Assembly (NCBI GenBank): GCA_016935695.1
Contig: JAFGQL010000087.1
Location: 1-64,000 of the forward strand
Length of the DNA: 64,000 nt
Source of the DNA: Spirochaetales bacterium
GTDB lineage: Bacteria; Spirochaetota; Spirochaetia; JC444; Marispirochaetaceae
Reading direction: 5' to 3'
Shown here: one piece after another, positions 49,640 through 58,765 of the stretch
How positions within the stretch are numbered: position 1 is the first letter of the stretch
Layout: each line of letters starts with the position of its first letter
Program-made: the position numbers and the translations under genes
Notes under the pieces: model-generated
Databases searched by the model: none
What the model was told of the DNA's origin: nothing
The model's input: the letters and a program-made list of their open reading frames with translations, nothing else

Positions 49640-51189
49640 GACCGGTAGTGTATGTTCTATGGTTGGCCCTTCTCGGTTCAGCGGTTGTGAGTGCCCAGGA
49701 GACAGAAGCCCCGGATATTTATTTGCCCCCTGTCGTCCTCGAGGTGGAGGATACCGGTGCCTCACGGGTGAGTATTCCGGATCCGGTGATCGGGGAACAG
49801 GAACCGGGGATTCCCGGAGTTCTTATCGAGGCAGGATCGGATGAGGGAGATTTCCAGCTGCTGACCCAGATTCCCCTTATTGACCCCCTGGACAGCGAGG
49901 CGGTTGTATCCGATAAACGGTTTTTCTCCGAAGGAACCATCGGAGTCGGGACGGCAAGCCGTTTATACGGCAATATTGAACTGACCCAGATGAGTAAGCA
50001 GGGGCCCGGATTCACCGCGGGCTTCCTTCATGATGCCAGCGACGGTTTTTATCCTCACGAGGCAGGCAAAGGCTTTTCCCAGCGTGATGATTCGATTTAT
50101 GGAACCTTTGTATACCTGGACGATCCTTTGAATCTGTTTGTGAAAGGTGATGTGGTCGAATACGCGTGGGGTTTTCAGGGACTGGGAGACTACATTGATG
50201 TGACCCGCCGCGGCGGATCGGTGTATCTGGAAGGTTCCTACACCCGCGACTGGTTCACCGCCACTCTGACAGGTGATACGCTGTTCCTGACCCAGGTTTT
50301 CGGCGGAGAAAACAGCCAGTCTTTTGACTATAACGCGATTACACCCCGGGCGGATTTCGAGGGTGCCTGGGAATACGCATCAGCCGGAGTGTTTGCTCTC
50401 AGCCGTATTTCACAGGAAAGCCTGTGGGAATTCGGGGCCTACATTGGACTAACTCCTTTTCCGTGGCTTGGTATTAACGGGGGTGTTTCCCTTGTGGGAG
50501 ATGAAATGCTCATACCCTGGCATGGAGGCATTGAATTCAGCTACTTCGACGGCATGAACATGGAAATTTCCGGGGGGCGCAAGGTTGTATCGGCAGATCC
50601 TTTGGACATCCTGTCCGCAGCCCCCATGTCGCCCGTGAAAAAAGCGTATCCCCTGGAAAGCTTCTGGTTCATTGATACCCGGCTTCAGCTTGTTCCCTCG
50701 GATACCGTTACCATCAGTTTTGAGGGAGAAACCTTTCTGGAGAGGGAATTCAACTGGCTGGAAAAGGAGATCGACACCGACGGCCGTTTGTATTTTGCTG
50801 CAATACCCTACGACCTCGGTTTCGGCGGCCGTTATACAGCTGCCGCCCGGTATTCCACGTCTCTGCACTGGTTTATGCGTGCCGCTTACGCGGTGGATAT
50901 TTTCTCCCAGGATCTTCCCGGAATGGGCAACAGCCTGGTCCTGGAAGGAGAGTACACCCGGATGCCCTGGGGCCTGGTGGTCGCCGGCTCTTTTGAGGTC
51001 CCTTTCGGTGCCTCGACACAGCTTCCTGTGTTTGATGTATCAGTGGAAGTCCCCGTCGGCCGGGGAGTCAGTATTGAGTTCAGAGGTTCGGATCTGTTGA
51101 GTGTAACAGCCGAAGACCCCAGACCGTTTATTGGAAATTATCAAACCAAAGGTTTTGAGTTGTCATTTTTTACGAACATATCTTTATAA
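49636..51189 (+). CDS. Predicted outer-membrane beta-barrel protein
   Basis: 517 residues. Signal peptide at 1-20 with cleavage after VVSA. The mature N-terminus has a Pro/Val/Glu-rich segment (IYLPPVVLEVEDTG) that could act as a TonB box, which is speculative. From about residue 95 the sequence alternates polar and non-polar residues in short strands (for example GVGTASRLYGNIELTQM and RLYFAAIPYDLGFGGRYTAA). It ends ELSFFTNISL with a non-polar last residue, as barrel proteins do. It is shorter than most TonB-dependent receptors, and no plug domain was seen. AAGGAGGT gives very strong translation start. Directly upstream of exbB. Confidence 0.7.
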   Translation: MRPVVYVLWLALLGSAVVSAQETEAPDIYLPPVVLEVEDTGASRVSIPDPVIGEQEPGIPGVLIEAGSDEGDFQLLTQIPLIDPLDSEAVVSDKRFFSEGTIGVGTASRLYGNIELTQMSKQGPGFTAGFLHDASDGFYPHEAGKGFSQRDDSIYGTFVYLDDPLNLFVKGDVVEYAWGFQGLGDYIDVTRRGGSVYLEGSYTRDWFTATLTGDTLFLTQVFGGENSQSFDYNAITPRADFEGAWEYASAGVFALSRISQESLWEFGAYIGLTPFPWLGINGGVSLVGDEMLIPWHGGIEFSYFDGMNMEISGGRKVVSADPLDILSAAPMSPVKKAYPLESFWFIDTRLQLVPSDTVTISFEGETFLEREFNWLEKEIDTDGRLYFAAIPYDLGFGGRYTAAARYSTSLHWFMRAAYAVDIFSQDLPGMGNSLVLEGEYTRMPWGLVVAGSFEVPFGASTQLPVFDVSVEVPVGRGVSIEFRGSDLLSVTAEDPRPFIGNYQTKGFELSFFTNISL

Positions 51190-51201
51190 AGGCAGGTGTA
51201 T

Positions 51202-51816
51202 ATGCTGGATATTATCCAAAAGGGCGGTCCCATCATGATCGTCATCCTGGGACTGTTCTTCATCGGGACAGTCATCATTATTGAACGGCTGTTGTTTTTC
51301 AGAAAAATCAAGGTAGACGAAGACAAAATGATCAATCGCCTCAAGGAAGCCTTAAGGCATAATCATTATCAGGAAGCCCTGAGTATCTGTGAAACAAACC
51401 CCTCTCCGGTTACCAACCTTATGAGAGTGGGGATTGACAACCGGCATCTTGACACGGGGACTATACGTGACATGATCGTGAGTGCGGCAAACATGGAAGT
51501 GCCTCGTCTTGAGCGTTTCTTAAGTTCCCTGGGTACCATCGCACACATTGCCCCCCTTCTCGGGCTCCTTGGCACCGTGACCGGAAATATAGACGCTTTC
51601 GGCGTCCTTGGAAAATTCGGATCGGTGGGCGATCCGGCTTTACTGGCAGCAGGCATATCCGAGGCCCTGATCACCACAGCCGCGGGGCTCATTGTATCGA
51701 TCCCGACGATTACATTTTATAATTATCTGGTGAACAAGGTGAACCACATCATTATTCGCCTTGAAAACCGGGTCAATGAAATGGTTCTGTTACTGGGGGG
51801 AGGCAATGCAGTTTAA
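51202..51816 (+). CDS. exbB: MotA/TolQ/ExbB proton channel protein
   Basis: 204 residues, inner-membrane proton channel that powers TonB or TolA. Three membrane helices: about 11-29 (IMIVILGLFFIGTVIII), about 110-130 (IAHIAPLLGLLGTVTG) and about 150-175 (ALITTAAGLIVSIPTITFYNYL). The conserved TM2-TM3 segments LGLLGTVTGNIDAF and SEALITTAAGLIVSIP are diagnostic. ATG at 51202 after AAGGCAGG. It overlaps exbD by 11 bases. TolQ is an alternative name, but a TonB gene follows. Confidence 0.9.
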   Translation: MLDIIQKGGPIMIVILGLFFIGTVIIIERLLFFRKIKVDEDKMINRLKEALRHNHYQEALSICETNPSPVTNLMRVGIDNRHLDTGTIRDMIVSAANMEVPRLERFLSSLGTIAHIAPLLGLLGTVTGNIDAFGVLGKFGSVGDPALLAAGISEALITTAAGLIVSIPTITFYNYLVNKVNHIIIRLENRVNEMVLLLGGGNAV

Positions 51817-52204
51817 ACGCAGGCTCAAGACATCGGCAACGGTAGACCTGGTACCGATGATCGATGTGGTCTTTCAGCTGGTAGTGTTCTTTATGGTTTC
51901 TTCTACCTTCATTCTTACCCCTGGCATAAATATCAACCTTCCCGAGTCCACAACCTCGGAGCCCGTAGCTGTGTCACGTCTGGTGATCACCGTTGCGGGA
52001 GAGAACGAGATTTACATAAACAAGGACCGGTATTCCCTGTCCCAGTTCGCTAAAGCATTGGGTAATGTAGAACGTAAAGACGGCGGCAACCTCATTTTAG
52101 AAGGCGATGCCGGGGTTGATTACCGTCTGATGGTGCGTGTCCTCGATGAGCTTCGTAAAAACGGCTTTTACGGTGTAAATTTAAGGACCAGGGAGACAAG
52201 GTGA
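51806..52204 (+). CDS. exbD: ExbD/TolR family protein
   Basis: 132 residues. A basic N-terminus, then one membrane helix (about 18-36) that starts VPMIDVVFQLVVFFM. Asp20 is the conserved proton-path residue. The periplasmic domain shows the usual INLPEST and VITVAGENEIYINKDR pattern. Start at 51806 after GGAGG inside exbB. Its stop overlaps the tonB GTG (GTGA). Confidence 0.92.
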   Translation: MQFKRRLKTSATVDLVPMIDVVFQLVVFFMVSSTFILTPGININLPESTTSEPVAVSRLVITVAGENEIYINKDRYSLSQFAKALGNVERKDGGNLILEGDAGVDYRLMVRVLDELRKNGFYGVNLRTRETR

Positions 52205-53091
52205 TTTATAACGACCGGGAACGACTGGGGTTGAGCATTCTCTTAAGCATGGTTCTGTGTCTCGGGCTGTTCTTTGTCTTTGATTACTTGACGGACCTGG
52301 AGTTCCCCACGCCCCAGATTGTCCGGCCGCCGCTGCTGGTCAGTTTTTATGCCGAGCGCCCCGCTCCCAAGGGTGAGGAAACCAGGGAAAAACCTGCACA
52401 ACGTCGGCCGCCTCCTCAGCAGAAACAGGAGCCGGTTTCCAGGCAGCCCCGCAGCGCGGAATCTCCTTCGTCAAGCACGGAATCTGCCCGGGCTCAGGTC
52501 CGGCATGACGATGCGGCAGACGACTATGTACAGGATCTGCCTCCCGTAGATTGGGGCGACAGTACCGATACCAATGATCCCTACATTCCCGAGGAAAATG
52601 TAGTAGAGTATGATCAGAACGCCCCTGTCTCTCAGCGTTCTACTTCATCTGCCTCTCCCGTGGTTGAAATCGAAGAAGACACATCCTGGGTGGACGAACG
52701 GCTCGCCAAAATCGCGGATAAAGATATTTCCAGCACAGCGGGGAACGCGGGTTCAACCGCTGATTCGGAAGGTACCAACCCTTCGTCCATCTACAGCGAT
52801 AATCCGGTAAGTCTGGATGAGATAACCAGTGTGCGCGCACTCAAAGAGAGCCCCCGTCCGGACTTGCCTGACAATTTCACCCTGGACGGACAGACGGAAA
52901 TACGCGTGGAGATTTCTTTTGAAATTACCCAGCCCGGCAGGGTTGTAAACTTGCAATTTGATTCCCAAACCGGCTATCCTGTGTTGGAGCGGGCGATCCG
53001 TGATGCGTTGGCCAAATGGCGATTTGTCGCGGCTCCCCCGAATGCTCAAAACATGAAGGTACGCATGGTTTACCGCGTCCGCGCGAGGTGA
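52201..53091 (+). CDS. tonB: TonB-family energy transducer
   Basis: 296 residues. N-terminal membrane helix (about 11-29), a long Pro/Gln/Arg/Ser-rich periplasm-spanning region (about 50-150), and a C-terminal TonB domain (about 222-296). That domain has EIRVEISFEITQPGRVVNLQF and the terminal YPVLERAIRDALAKWRF segment. With the adjacent exbB and exbD it forms a complete energising complex. GTG start overlapping exbD. No TonB-dependent receptor with a plug is in the window, so the barrel protein two genes upstream is the nearest partner. Confidence 0.85.
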   Translation: MIYNDRERLGLSILLSMVLCLGLFFVFDYLTDLEFPTPQIVRPPLLVSFYAERPAPKGEETREKPAQRRPPPQQKQEPVSRQPRSAESPSSSTESARAQVRHDDAADDYVQDLPPVDWGDSTDTNDPYIPEENVVEYDQNAPVSQRSTSSASPVVEIEEDTSWVDERLAKIADKDISSTAGNAGSTADSEGTNPSSIYSDNPVSLDEITSVRALKESPRPDLPDNFTLDGQTEIRVEISFEITQPGRVVNLQFDSQTGYPVLERAIRDALAKWRFVAAPPNAQNMKVRMVYRVRAR

Positions 53092-53092
53092 G

Positions 53093-53755
53093 ATGGGTTT
53101 TACAGCGATCGGGTTTGATATTGATGGCACATTGTACGCGAATTACAAAATGTTTCTCCATTCCCTGCCCGCGGGGTTGTTTCATCCCCGTCTGTCGTGG
53201 AATTTCGGCAAGGTGCGGAAGGAAATACGGCGTATACGCCCGGTTCATAATTTCCGCCATCTTCAGGCCCAGCTTTTAGCCGGTCATATGGGCATGGAGC
53301 CGGAACATGCCTTTGCTCTGATGGAGCGTTTCCTCTACCAGTCCTGGGAAACCAGTTTCAGAGGCATTAAACCCCTGAACGGGGTGAAAGCGGTCCTTCT
53401 GGATTTGAAGTCACGGGGGTTCAAACTGGCGGCATTGTCGGATTTCCCTGCTGCCAGGAAGCTGGAATACCTTGGGTTGACTGGAATGTGGGATACGGCT
53501 TTCAGCTCCGAGGATACCCAGTACCTGAAACCCCATCCCGAGCCATTTCTTGAAATGGCGTCACGTCTTGATACTCCGCCTGAGAACATTCTGTATGTCG
53601 GCAATAGTTACCGCTATGATGTACTCGGTGCGAAAGGGGTGGGGATGTGTGCTGCCCATTATTCGTCCCGTCCGAAGCCCCGTTCAAAGGCCGATTTTAC
53701 CTTCTTTGACTACAAAGATTTACGTGACTTTATCCTAGAAAATTCTGGTATTTAA
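53093..53755 (+). CDS. HAD-superfamily hydrolase
   Basis: 220 residues, cytosolic phosphatase-type. Motif I GFDIDGTLY (7-15) has both catalytic Asp. Motif II is LSDF. Motif III has the Lys in KPHPEPF, and motif IV is VGNSYRYDVLGAKGVGM. The cap region lies between motifs I and II. It starts one base after the tonB stop and is probably in the same operon. Its substrate is unknown, and it may be just a hitch-hiker in the cluster. Confidence 0.87.
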   Translation: MGFTAIGFDIDGTLYANYKMFLHSLPAGLFHPRLSWNFGKVRKEIRRIRPVHNFRHLQAQLLAGHMGMEPEHAFALMERFLYQSWETSFRGIKPLNGVKAVLLDLKSRGFKLAALSDFPAARKLEYLGLTGMWDTAFSSEDTQYLKPHPEPFLEMASRLDTPPENILYVGNSYRYDVLGAKGVGMCAAHYSSRPKPRSKADFTFFDYKDLRDFILENSGI

Positions 53756-53796
53756 GTCCCCTATAGGATACAATAACCCTAACTGGGAGAGGAACA

Positions 53797-56700
53797 ATGA
53801 ATTTTGATTTTGGTGATCTCTTAACCTTAATCATTGTGTTTGTCATACTGGTGATTTATCGCCAGCTTGATCTGAACAATCGATCATTGGAAAAGGTTAA
53901 AAAGTTTTCTGATAAAATGAAAGAGGAACTGGCCGGGTATGTGGATACCAAAGCCCAGGATCTGAAAAATCTTTCTATCGAGGTGGACGTTCATCAGAAG
54001 GCCGCCAAGGAAGTTCTCAAACGGATAACCGTGATAGAGTCAGGTCTTCAGGATAAGTCCTCGGACATAGAGCATATTTTTACCCGTATTACAAGCTATG
54101 ACAAAGCCCTGGACGAGCTGGTGAAAATGACCGGCAGGGTAGAGGAAAATCTGGGAAGGCTCCACAAGGAATCGGAATTCGTAGATAAAGTGGGTAAAAA
54201 AGTAGGCGAGGTTTCAGGTTCCCTCAAGCGCCTTGAGTCCGATCTCGGGACCATCCGCCAGGATTTTCAGAAACACAACCTCAAAGCCCTGGATCTTGTC
54301 CGTAAGGAACTTTTGAAAAAGACCCAGAGCGATATTATCAAATCCCAGGAACGGATGGGGGTCATAAAAACCCAGGTGGAAGAGTTTTCCGAGTTTATCG
54401 GTGATCTGACAGCCAGGAAGGATGATGTTGAGCGGGATTTGACCGCGGCAATAGAACAGATGAACCGCGACGCGGTGAAAGAGATCGACGCTTCGGCCAA
54501 CAGGATCAACGATGAGCTGATGGATGTCTGGCAAAGCCAGCAGAAGCAGTTTTTCGACGCCATCGAAAGCAAAGTGAAGGAAGGTTTTGAACGCGGCGGC
54601 CAGCTGCAGTCCGGTTTCAACACTCTCATTACCGAGACCAAACAGGCTCTTGGTTCTTACGAGGACAAAATTAAAAACTCCAAATCCGTGTTAGAGGCCA
54701 ACGGCAAAGAGGTTCTCGCTGCGGTGAAAAAACAGCTCATTGTCATCCAGAGCGAAGGCGAATCCTCCATTGGAAAGATGTCCGGTGATTTCGCTGCACG
54801 GCTGGAGGCACTGCGTGCCGCAGAAGACCAGAAGGGAAGCGATGTCATTTCTCACCTCAAGGTTCTTCATAATGAATTGAAGCAGGCGGTAGAGGATACC
54901 GACTCGACCATCTCCCAGCGTCTGGAAGAATTCCAGGACCAGGCCGGACGGATTGAGCATGCCTACGAAGAACATCTAAAGACCGTAGCCGAGCGTGGAA
55001 AGAATTTCGAGGATGACATTTTCGCGAAACTGCGTGAGCACATAGAAAAGAAGGCAGCAGAAACCGAAAAATCCTTGTTAGGCGCGATCGGGGAAGTGCG
55101 GGCCAATATAGAAGAAAAGAAACGGGAGTTTATTGCTTTTTTTGGTGATTCCCGTTCGGAAATCGCTGTGTGGCGTACCGAAGTGCAGAAGCAGCTTGAC
55201 GACACTCTGAGCGAATATGAAAGTCTTTCCGGCCGTATGAAAACCCATATCGGCCAGGCTATCGATGCCCTTACCGGCAGGACCGATGCGATGATCGAAG
55301 AGCAGGACAAAAAGTACAGAGGCCTTGCAGCTGGTCTTGACGCCGCGGCTAAAAGCTTTAATGAACAGATCCAGAGGCAGTCGGCGGGTTTTGCCGACAC
55401 GGTACAGGAGCGCTTTACCGAAATGGACAGCCGCATCAGCGATTACGAGGAGAGCGTATCCTATAAATTTTCCAAAATAGAAGAAATAGGAAGTGATATA
55501 GACGGCCTTGAGCATAATCTGCGCGCGAGCATGGACCGAATTTCCGATAAAATCCGCAGCGAGTTCCGCGAGTTTCATGAGGCTTTGTCCTCTGAACGCG
55601 CTCAGGAACAGGCAAAGGCCCGGGACGACTTGGGCACCATTCACCAGGCGGTGTCCCAGATAGAGGGTGAGCTTAATGAGCTTAAACAGCGGGCTTACGA
55701 CAGTGTTTCCGAAAAACTCCAGGTTTTTGAGGATGAATTTTTTGAGGATCTCCGCAACAGAGGGCAGGTCCTCAGTTCCGAATTGAAACAATGGAAGGAT
55801 TCTCTTGACCAGCGTATGGAAGACTACGCCCAGGGTTACGAAAAGCAGCAGAAGGAAATGGAAGCGCGGCAGGCAATGGACATGGAGGCACGGCTTGAGT
55901 CCTTGAGGGATCTTTTTAACGAACGGCTTGCCGGGTTTGAAGAAAACCTTTCTGTGTTTGATGCTTCCATGAAGAACCGGATGGAAGAAAGCAATCTGGG
56001 CATCAGGGATCTGGAGTCGCGGATGCACAAGGAAGTGGCGGGGTTCCAATCACGGTCGGCGAAGCTCTTTGATGAGAAAATTCAGGCTTCGGCTGCCGAC
56101 ATGGAAGAGGCCCTTTCTGCCTATCGGCAGCAGATTGAGACCCGGATGGCAGGGGTGAAGGATTACCTGGCGTCAAGCAGCAAGGAAACCGAGGGTATTA
56201 TCGATTCTGTGAGGGCCGGTGTGACCCAGTGGCAGTCCCAGGTCCTTTCGAACATGAAGGAAACGGATAACAGCGTGAAAGAACGCATTGCAGATCTGCG
56301 GGGTTCCATGACCGAAGCGACATCGGCCATTAAGGAAGAGTTTATTTCCCAGCGGGAGGACCTGATCCTTAATTCCCAGGAAGAACGCAGCCGTTTAAAG
56401 AATGAACTCAAGGATATCAGTGAAACGATTCTCGCTCTTCAGGAGGATTTGCGGAGGCGAAGCGACGAAGCTCTTCTTACCTTTTCCAAGGAGTCGGAAA
56501 CCTCTCTGCTTGAATATCAGAAAAAAGCCCGGGAACTGCAAATGGACATGGAAGTCCGAACCAAGGACTTCCGTACCGCTGTTTCCGACATCCGTGAGAA
56601 GCTCGAAACAGCCCAGTCCCGGCTCCTGGGTAAAGTGGAGGATGAGGCCAAGGCCCTTGAAGTCACCCTTGTGGAGATTGACAAGAAACAGAAGGCCTTC

Positions 56701-57582
56701 ATCAGCCAGACCAGGGTTTTCGAGAAGGCCGATCAGCTTAAGGAATCGTTGAGCAAGAGCATAGAAGACCTCAAATCGGAAATCAGCCGCATAGCCCAAA
56801 TGTCAAAGGATGTACGGGAATCGGAAAAGGAATTCTCAACAGTGCTGAAGCTCGCGGAATCCGCCAATACCAAAATGGCCCGCTTCCTTGGGGAAAAACG
56901 GCGTATAGATTCCATGGATGAGGACTTTGCCAAGCTCCTCAATCTGTCCCAGACCATAGACACAAAAATTGCCCAGATGACCCAGACCCATGATACCCTC
57001 CAGCACATTCAGGCTGATCTTATGCGCCTGGGTGAACTCGAGGAGAGCGTCGAGGCCCGTTACAAGCGTCTTGAATCCAAAGAAGGCCTTCTAGAACGTA
57101 CCACCGAAGGTGTGGACAAGAATTTTTCTGTTATCAGCGATATGACCAAGGCCCTAAAGGGAGTCAGGGAGGAGATGTCGCGGATACCCGCCGAGCTTTC
57201 CCAGCTCGATCAGCGGGTGTCTTTGCTTGCCGAAAACAAGGACCAGGCAGAAGCCACCATCACAAAGCTGTCAGGTCTCGACGGGGTTTTGTCGGAAATT
57301 GAGACCCGTATAGAAGCAATGCAGGAAGCGCGGCAGTGGCTTGCAAGAACCGAGACCCGTCTGGAGGACGTTGCCCGACAGGCCCAGGAGCAGGTTAAGC
57401 TTCTTGGTTCCATCATGAAGGAGGGGGCAAAACGGGCAAAGGGTAAGGAAAAACTCGATACCAGAGATGTTGTTATACGTCTTGCCAGGGAAGGCTGGGC
57501 AGTAGAGGAGATCGCCCGTACTACCCAGTTGAGCAGGTCGGAGGTGGAACTGATTCTTGAGCTGGTGGCAAAAAAAAGCTGA
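53797..57582 (+). CDS. SpiroCoCo-type giant coiled-coil protein
   Basis: 1261 residues. One N-terminal membrane helix (about 7-24, LLTLIIVFVILVIYR) is followed by some 1100 residues of near-continuous coiled coil rich in Glu, Lys, Ala and Arg. The last 45 residues (DTRDVVIRLAREGWAVEEIARTTQ and following) are a small helix-turn-helix-like module of the kind found in several Gram-positive and spirochaete proteins. Matches the SpiroCoCo family by overall layout (my recollection of the family). It is probably a membrane-tethered cytoskeletal or cell-envelope spacer protein. The small C-terminal module may bind DNA or a protein partner. Preceded by a GGGAGAGG site. Confidence 0.85.
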   Translation: MNFDFGDLLTLIIVFVILVIYRQLDLNNRSLEKVKKFSDKMKEELAGYVDTKAQDLKNLSIEVDVHQKAAKEVLKRITVIESGLQDKSSDIEHIFTRITSYDKALDELVKMTGRVEENLGRLHKESEFVDKVGKKVGEVSGSLKRLESDLGTIRQDFQKHNLKALDLVRKELLKKTQSDIIKSQERMGVIKTQVEEFSEFIGDLTARKDDVERDLTAAIEQMNRDAVKEIDASANRINDELMDVWQSQQKQFFDAIESKVKEGFERGGQLQSGFNTLITETKQALGSYEDKIKNSKSVLEANGKEVLAAVKKQLIVIQSEGESSIGKMSGDFAARLEALRAAEDQKGSDVISHLKVLHNELKQAVEDTDSTISQRLEEFQDQAGRIEHAYEEHLKTVAERGKNFEDDIFAKLREHIEKKAAETEKSLLGAIGEVRANIEEKKREFIAFFGDSRSEIAVWRTEVQKQLDDTLSEYESLSGRMKTHIGQAIDALTGRTDAMIEEQDKKYRGLAAGLDAAAKSFNEQIQRQSAGFADTVQERFTEMDSRISDYEESVSYKFSKIEEIGSDIDGLEHNLRASMDRISDKIRSEFREFHEALSSERAQEQAKARDDLGTIHQAVSQIEGELNELKQRAYDSVSEKLQVFEDEFFEDLRNRGQVLSSELKQWKDSLDQRMEDYAQGYEKQQKEMEARQAMDMEARLESLRDLFNERLAGFEENLSVFDASMKNRMEESNLGIRDLESRMHKEVAGFQSRSAKLFDEKIQASAADMEEALSAYRQQIETRMAGVKDYLASSSKETEGIIDSVRAGVTQWQSQVLSNMKETDNSVKERIADLRGSMTEATSAIKEEFISQREDLILNSQEERSRLKNELKDISETILALQEDLRRRSDEALLTFSKESETSLLEYQKKARELQMDMEVRTKDFRTAVSDIREKLETAQSRLLGKVEDEAKALEVTLVEIDKKQKAFISQTRVFEKADQLKESLSKSIEDLKSEISRIAQMSKDVRESEKEFSTVLKLAESANTKMARFLGEKRRIDSMDEDFAKLLNLSQTIDTKIAQMTQTHDTLQHIQADLMRLGELEESVEARYKRLESKEGLLERTTEGVDKNFSVISDMTKALKGVREEMSRIPAELSQLDQRVSLLAENKDQAEATITKLSGLDGVLSEIETRIEAMQEARQWLARTETRLEDVARQAQEQVKLLGSIMKEGAKRAKGKEKLDTRDVVIRLAREGWAVEEIARTTQLSRSEVELILELVAKKS

Positions 57583-57630
57583 AAACGCTATACTCCTGGA
57601 AATGAGACGGATAACCATTCAGGAGTGTAT

Positions 57631-58623
57631 ATGACCGCTTTACTGTCGAATATTCCCATCAACTTTCTTATTCTTCTTGTTAGTTTTTTTATTCTCGCGA
57701 AAAGTGCCGACTTTCTTGTGGACGGTGCTGTAGGTATCGCAGAAATTTTCAAGATACCCAAAATCATTATAGGTATAGTACTGGTCAGTTTCGGGACTAC
57801 ATCCCCGGAATTCACGGTTACCATGATCGCGGCCCTGCAGGGTTCGGCAGGTATCGGACTTGGAAACGCGCTGGGTTCTGTCATTTTCAACGGCGCTGTA
57901 GCTCTTGCTGTGGCGATATTGCTGTCTCCTGCGCCCATACCGGTAGAAAAGCGCATCCTGAACACAACCGGGTTGTTTCTGATCGGTGTGTTCATTGTGT
58001 CCTTTGTTATGAGTCTTGACGGTGTTCTTCAGCGGTGGGAAGGTATTCTGCTTCTTGCAATGATGGTCGCCTATCTGGTTTTTCTGGTCTTTTCCGAATC
58101 CAACGAACGGAAAAAGCATAAAAACGATGAGCTTCCGATAGAGGTGGAGGGCCATGAAAAACCGGGATCGCTGCCGCTTCAATTCATCAGGTTTGCAGGA
58201 GGACTTGCCGGTGTCGTTATTGCCAGTAGACTCCTTGTTTTTTCGGCACAGAATATCGCAGTATATTTCGGGGTTCCGGAAATCGTCATTGGACTGACAA
58301 TAATTGCCATCGGGACATCACTGCCGGAGCTTGCAACCTGTATAGTCGCTGCCCGGAAAGGCCACGGTGACCTTGCGTTTGGCGATATCATAGGCGCGAA
58401 TGTTCTGAATATTCTGTGGATCATCGGCGCGGCGTCAGCAGTCGCGGGAATAACTGTTTCGAAGGATATCCTGTATTTTGCCTTTCCCGCGGTATTCATT
58501 TCGGTCCTCCTTGTTCTGGGTCTTGCGCGTATGGGGTATCGACTTAACCGCTGGAACGGCTGGGTCCTGATCGGCTGTTATGTTGTATATTTTTCGGTGA
58601 TGATGTACATGTATTTTCTTTGA
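57631..58623 (+). CDS. CaCA-type cation (Na+/Ca2+) exchanger, YrbG-like
   Basis: 330 residues, about ten membrane helices in two repeats. The alpha-1 signature is GTTSPEFTVTMIAALQGSAGIG with GNALGSVIFN, and alpha-2 is GTSLPELATCIVAARKG with GDIIGANVLNI. The hydrophilic loop between halves is short and acidic (SESNERKKHKNDELP). ATG at 57631 with AGGAG five bases upstream. Could exchange Ca2+ for Na+ or protons. The Ser in the first repeat (usually GTSLPEL) is Thr here. Confidence 0.88.
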   Translation: MTALLSNIPINFLILLVSFFILAKSADFLVDGAVGIAEIFKIPKIIIGIVLVSFGTTSPEFTVTMIAALQGSAGIGLGNALGSVIFNGAVALAVAILLSPAPIPVEKRILNTTGLFLIGVFIVSFVMSLDGVLQRWEGILLLAMMVAYLVFLVFSESNERKKHKNDELPIEVEGHEKPGSLPLQFIRFAGGLAGVVIASRLLVFSAQNIAVYFGVPEIVIGLTIIAIGTSLPELATCIVAARKGHGDLAFGDIIGANVLNILWIIGAASAVAGITVSKDILYFAFPAVFISVLLVLGLARMGYRLNRWNGWVLIGCYVVYFSVMMYMYFL

Positions 58624-58765
58624 TGAAGATCACCTGATGTCTTGAATGTAACTGTTTGCACAAAAAGAAATTGACTTTTATACCATTAAGGGTTCATTAG
58701 GGTTGACGCTGGGTTTAAAGCGTTAGTATCTTAGTTTTCAAGAATCACTCACATTGAGGTAACGA
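58624..58765 (+). promoter_or_regulatory. Promoter region of grpE-dnaK-dnaJ
   Basis: TTGACG at 58703-58708 and TATCTT at 58727-58732 are 18 bases apart. An inverted repeat ACGCT-N8-AGCGT (58706-58723) overlaps the -35 end and spacer, where a repressor could bind. No CIRCE (TTAGCACTC-N9-GAGTGCTAA) is present. Confidence 0.4.

Noticed and set aside
55836-56030. Minus-strand frame starting MCIRDS, a peptide often produced by sequencing adapter sequence
   Set aside because: The DNA here does not match the adapter (it reads ATGTGCATCCGCGACTCC) and the plus strand encodes continuous coiled coil, so the match is chance.
58671-58699. TTGACT at 58671 as the grpE promoter -35
   Set aside because: The -10 at the right spacing is TCATTA, which is poor; the downstream pair at 58703-58732 fits better.
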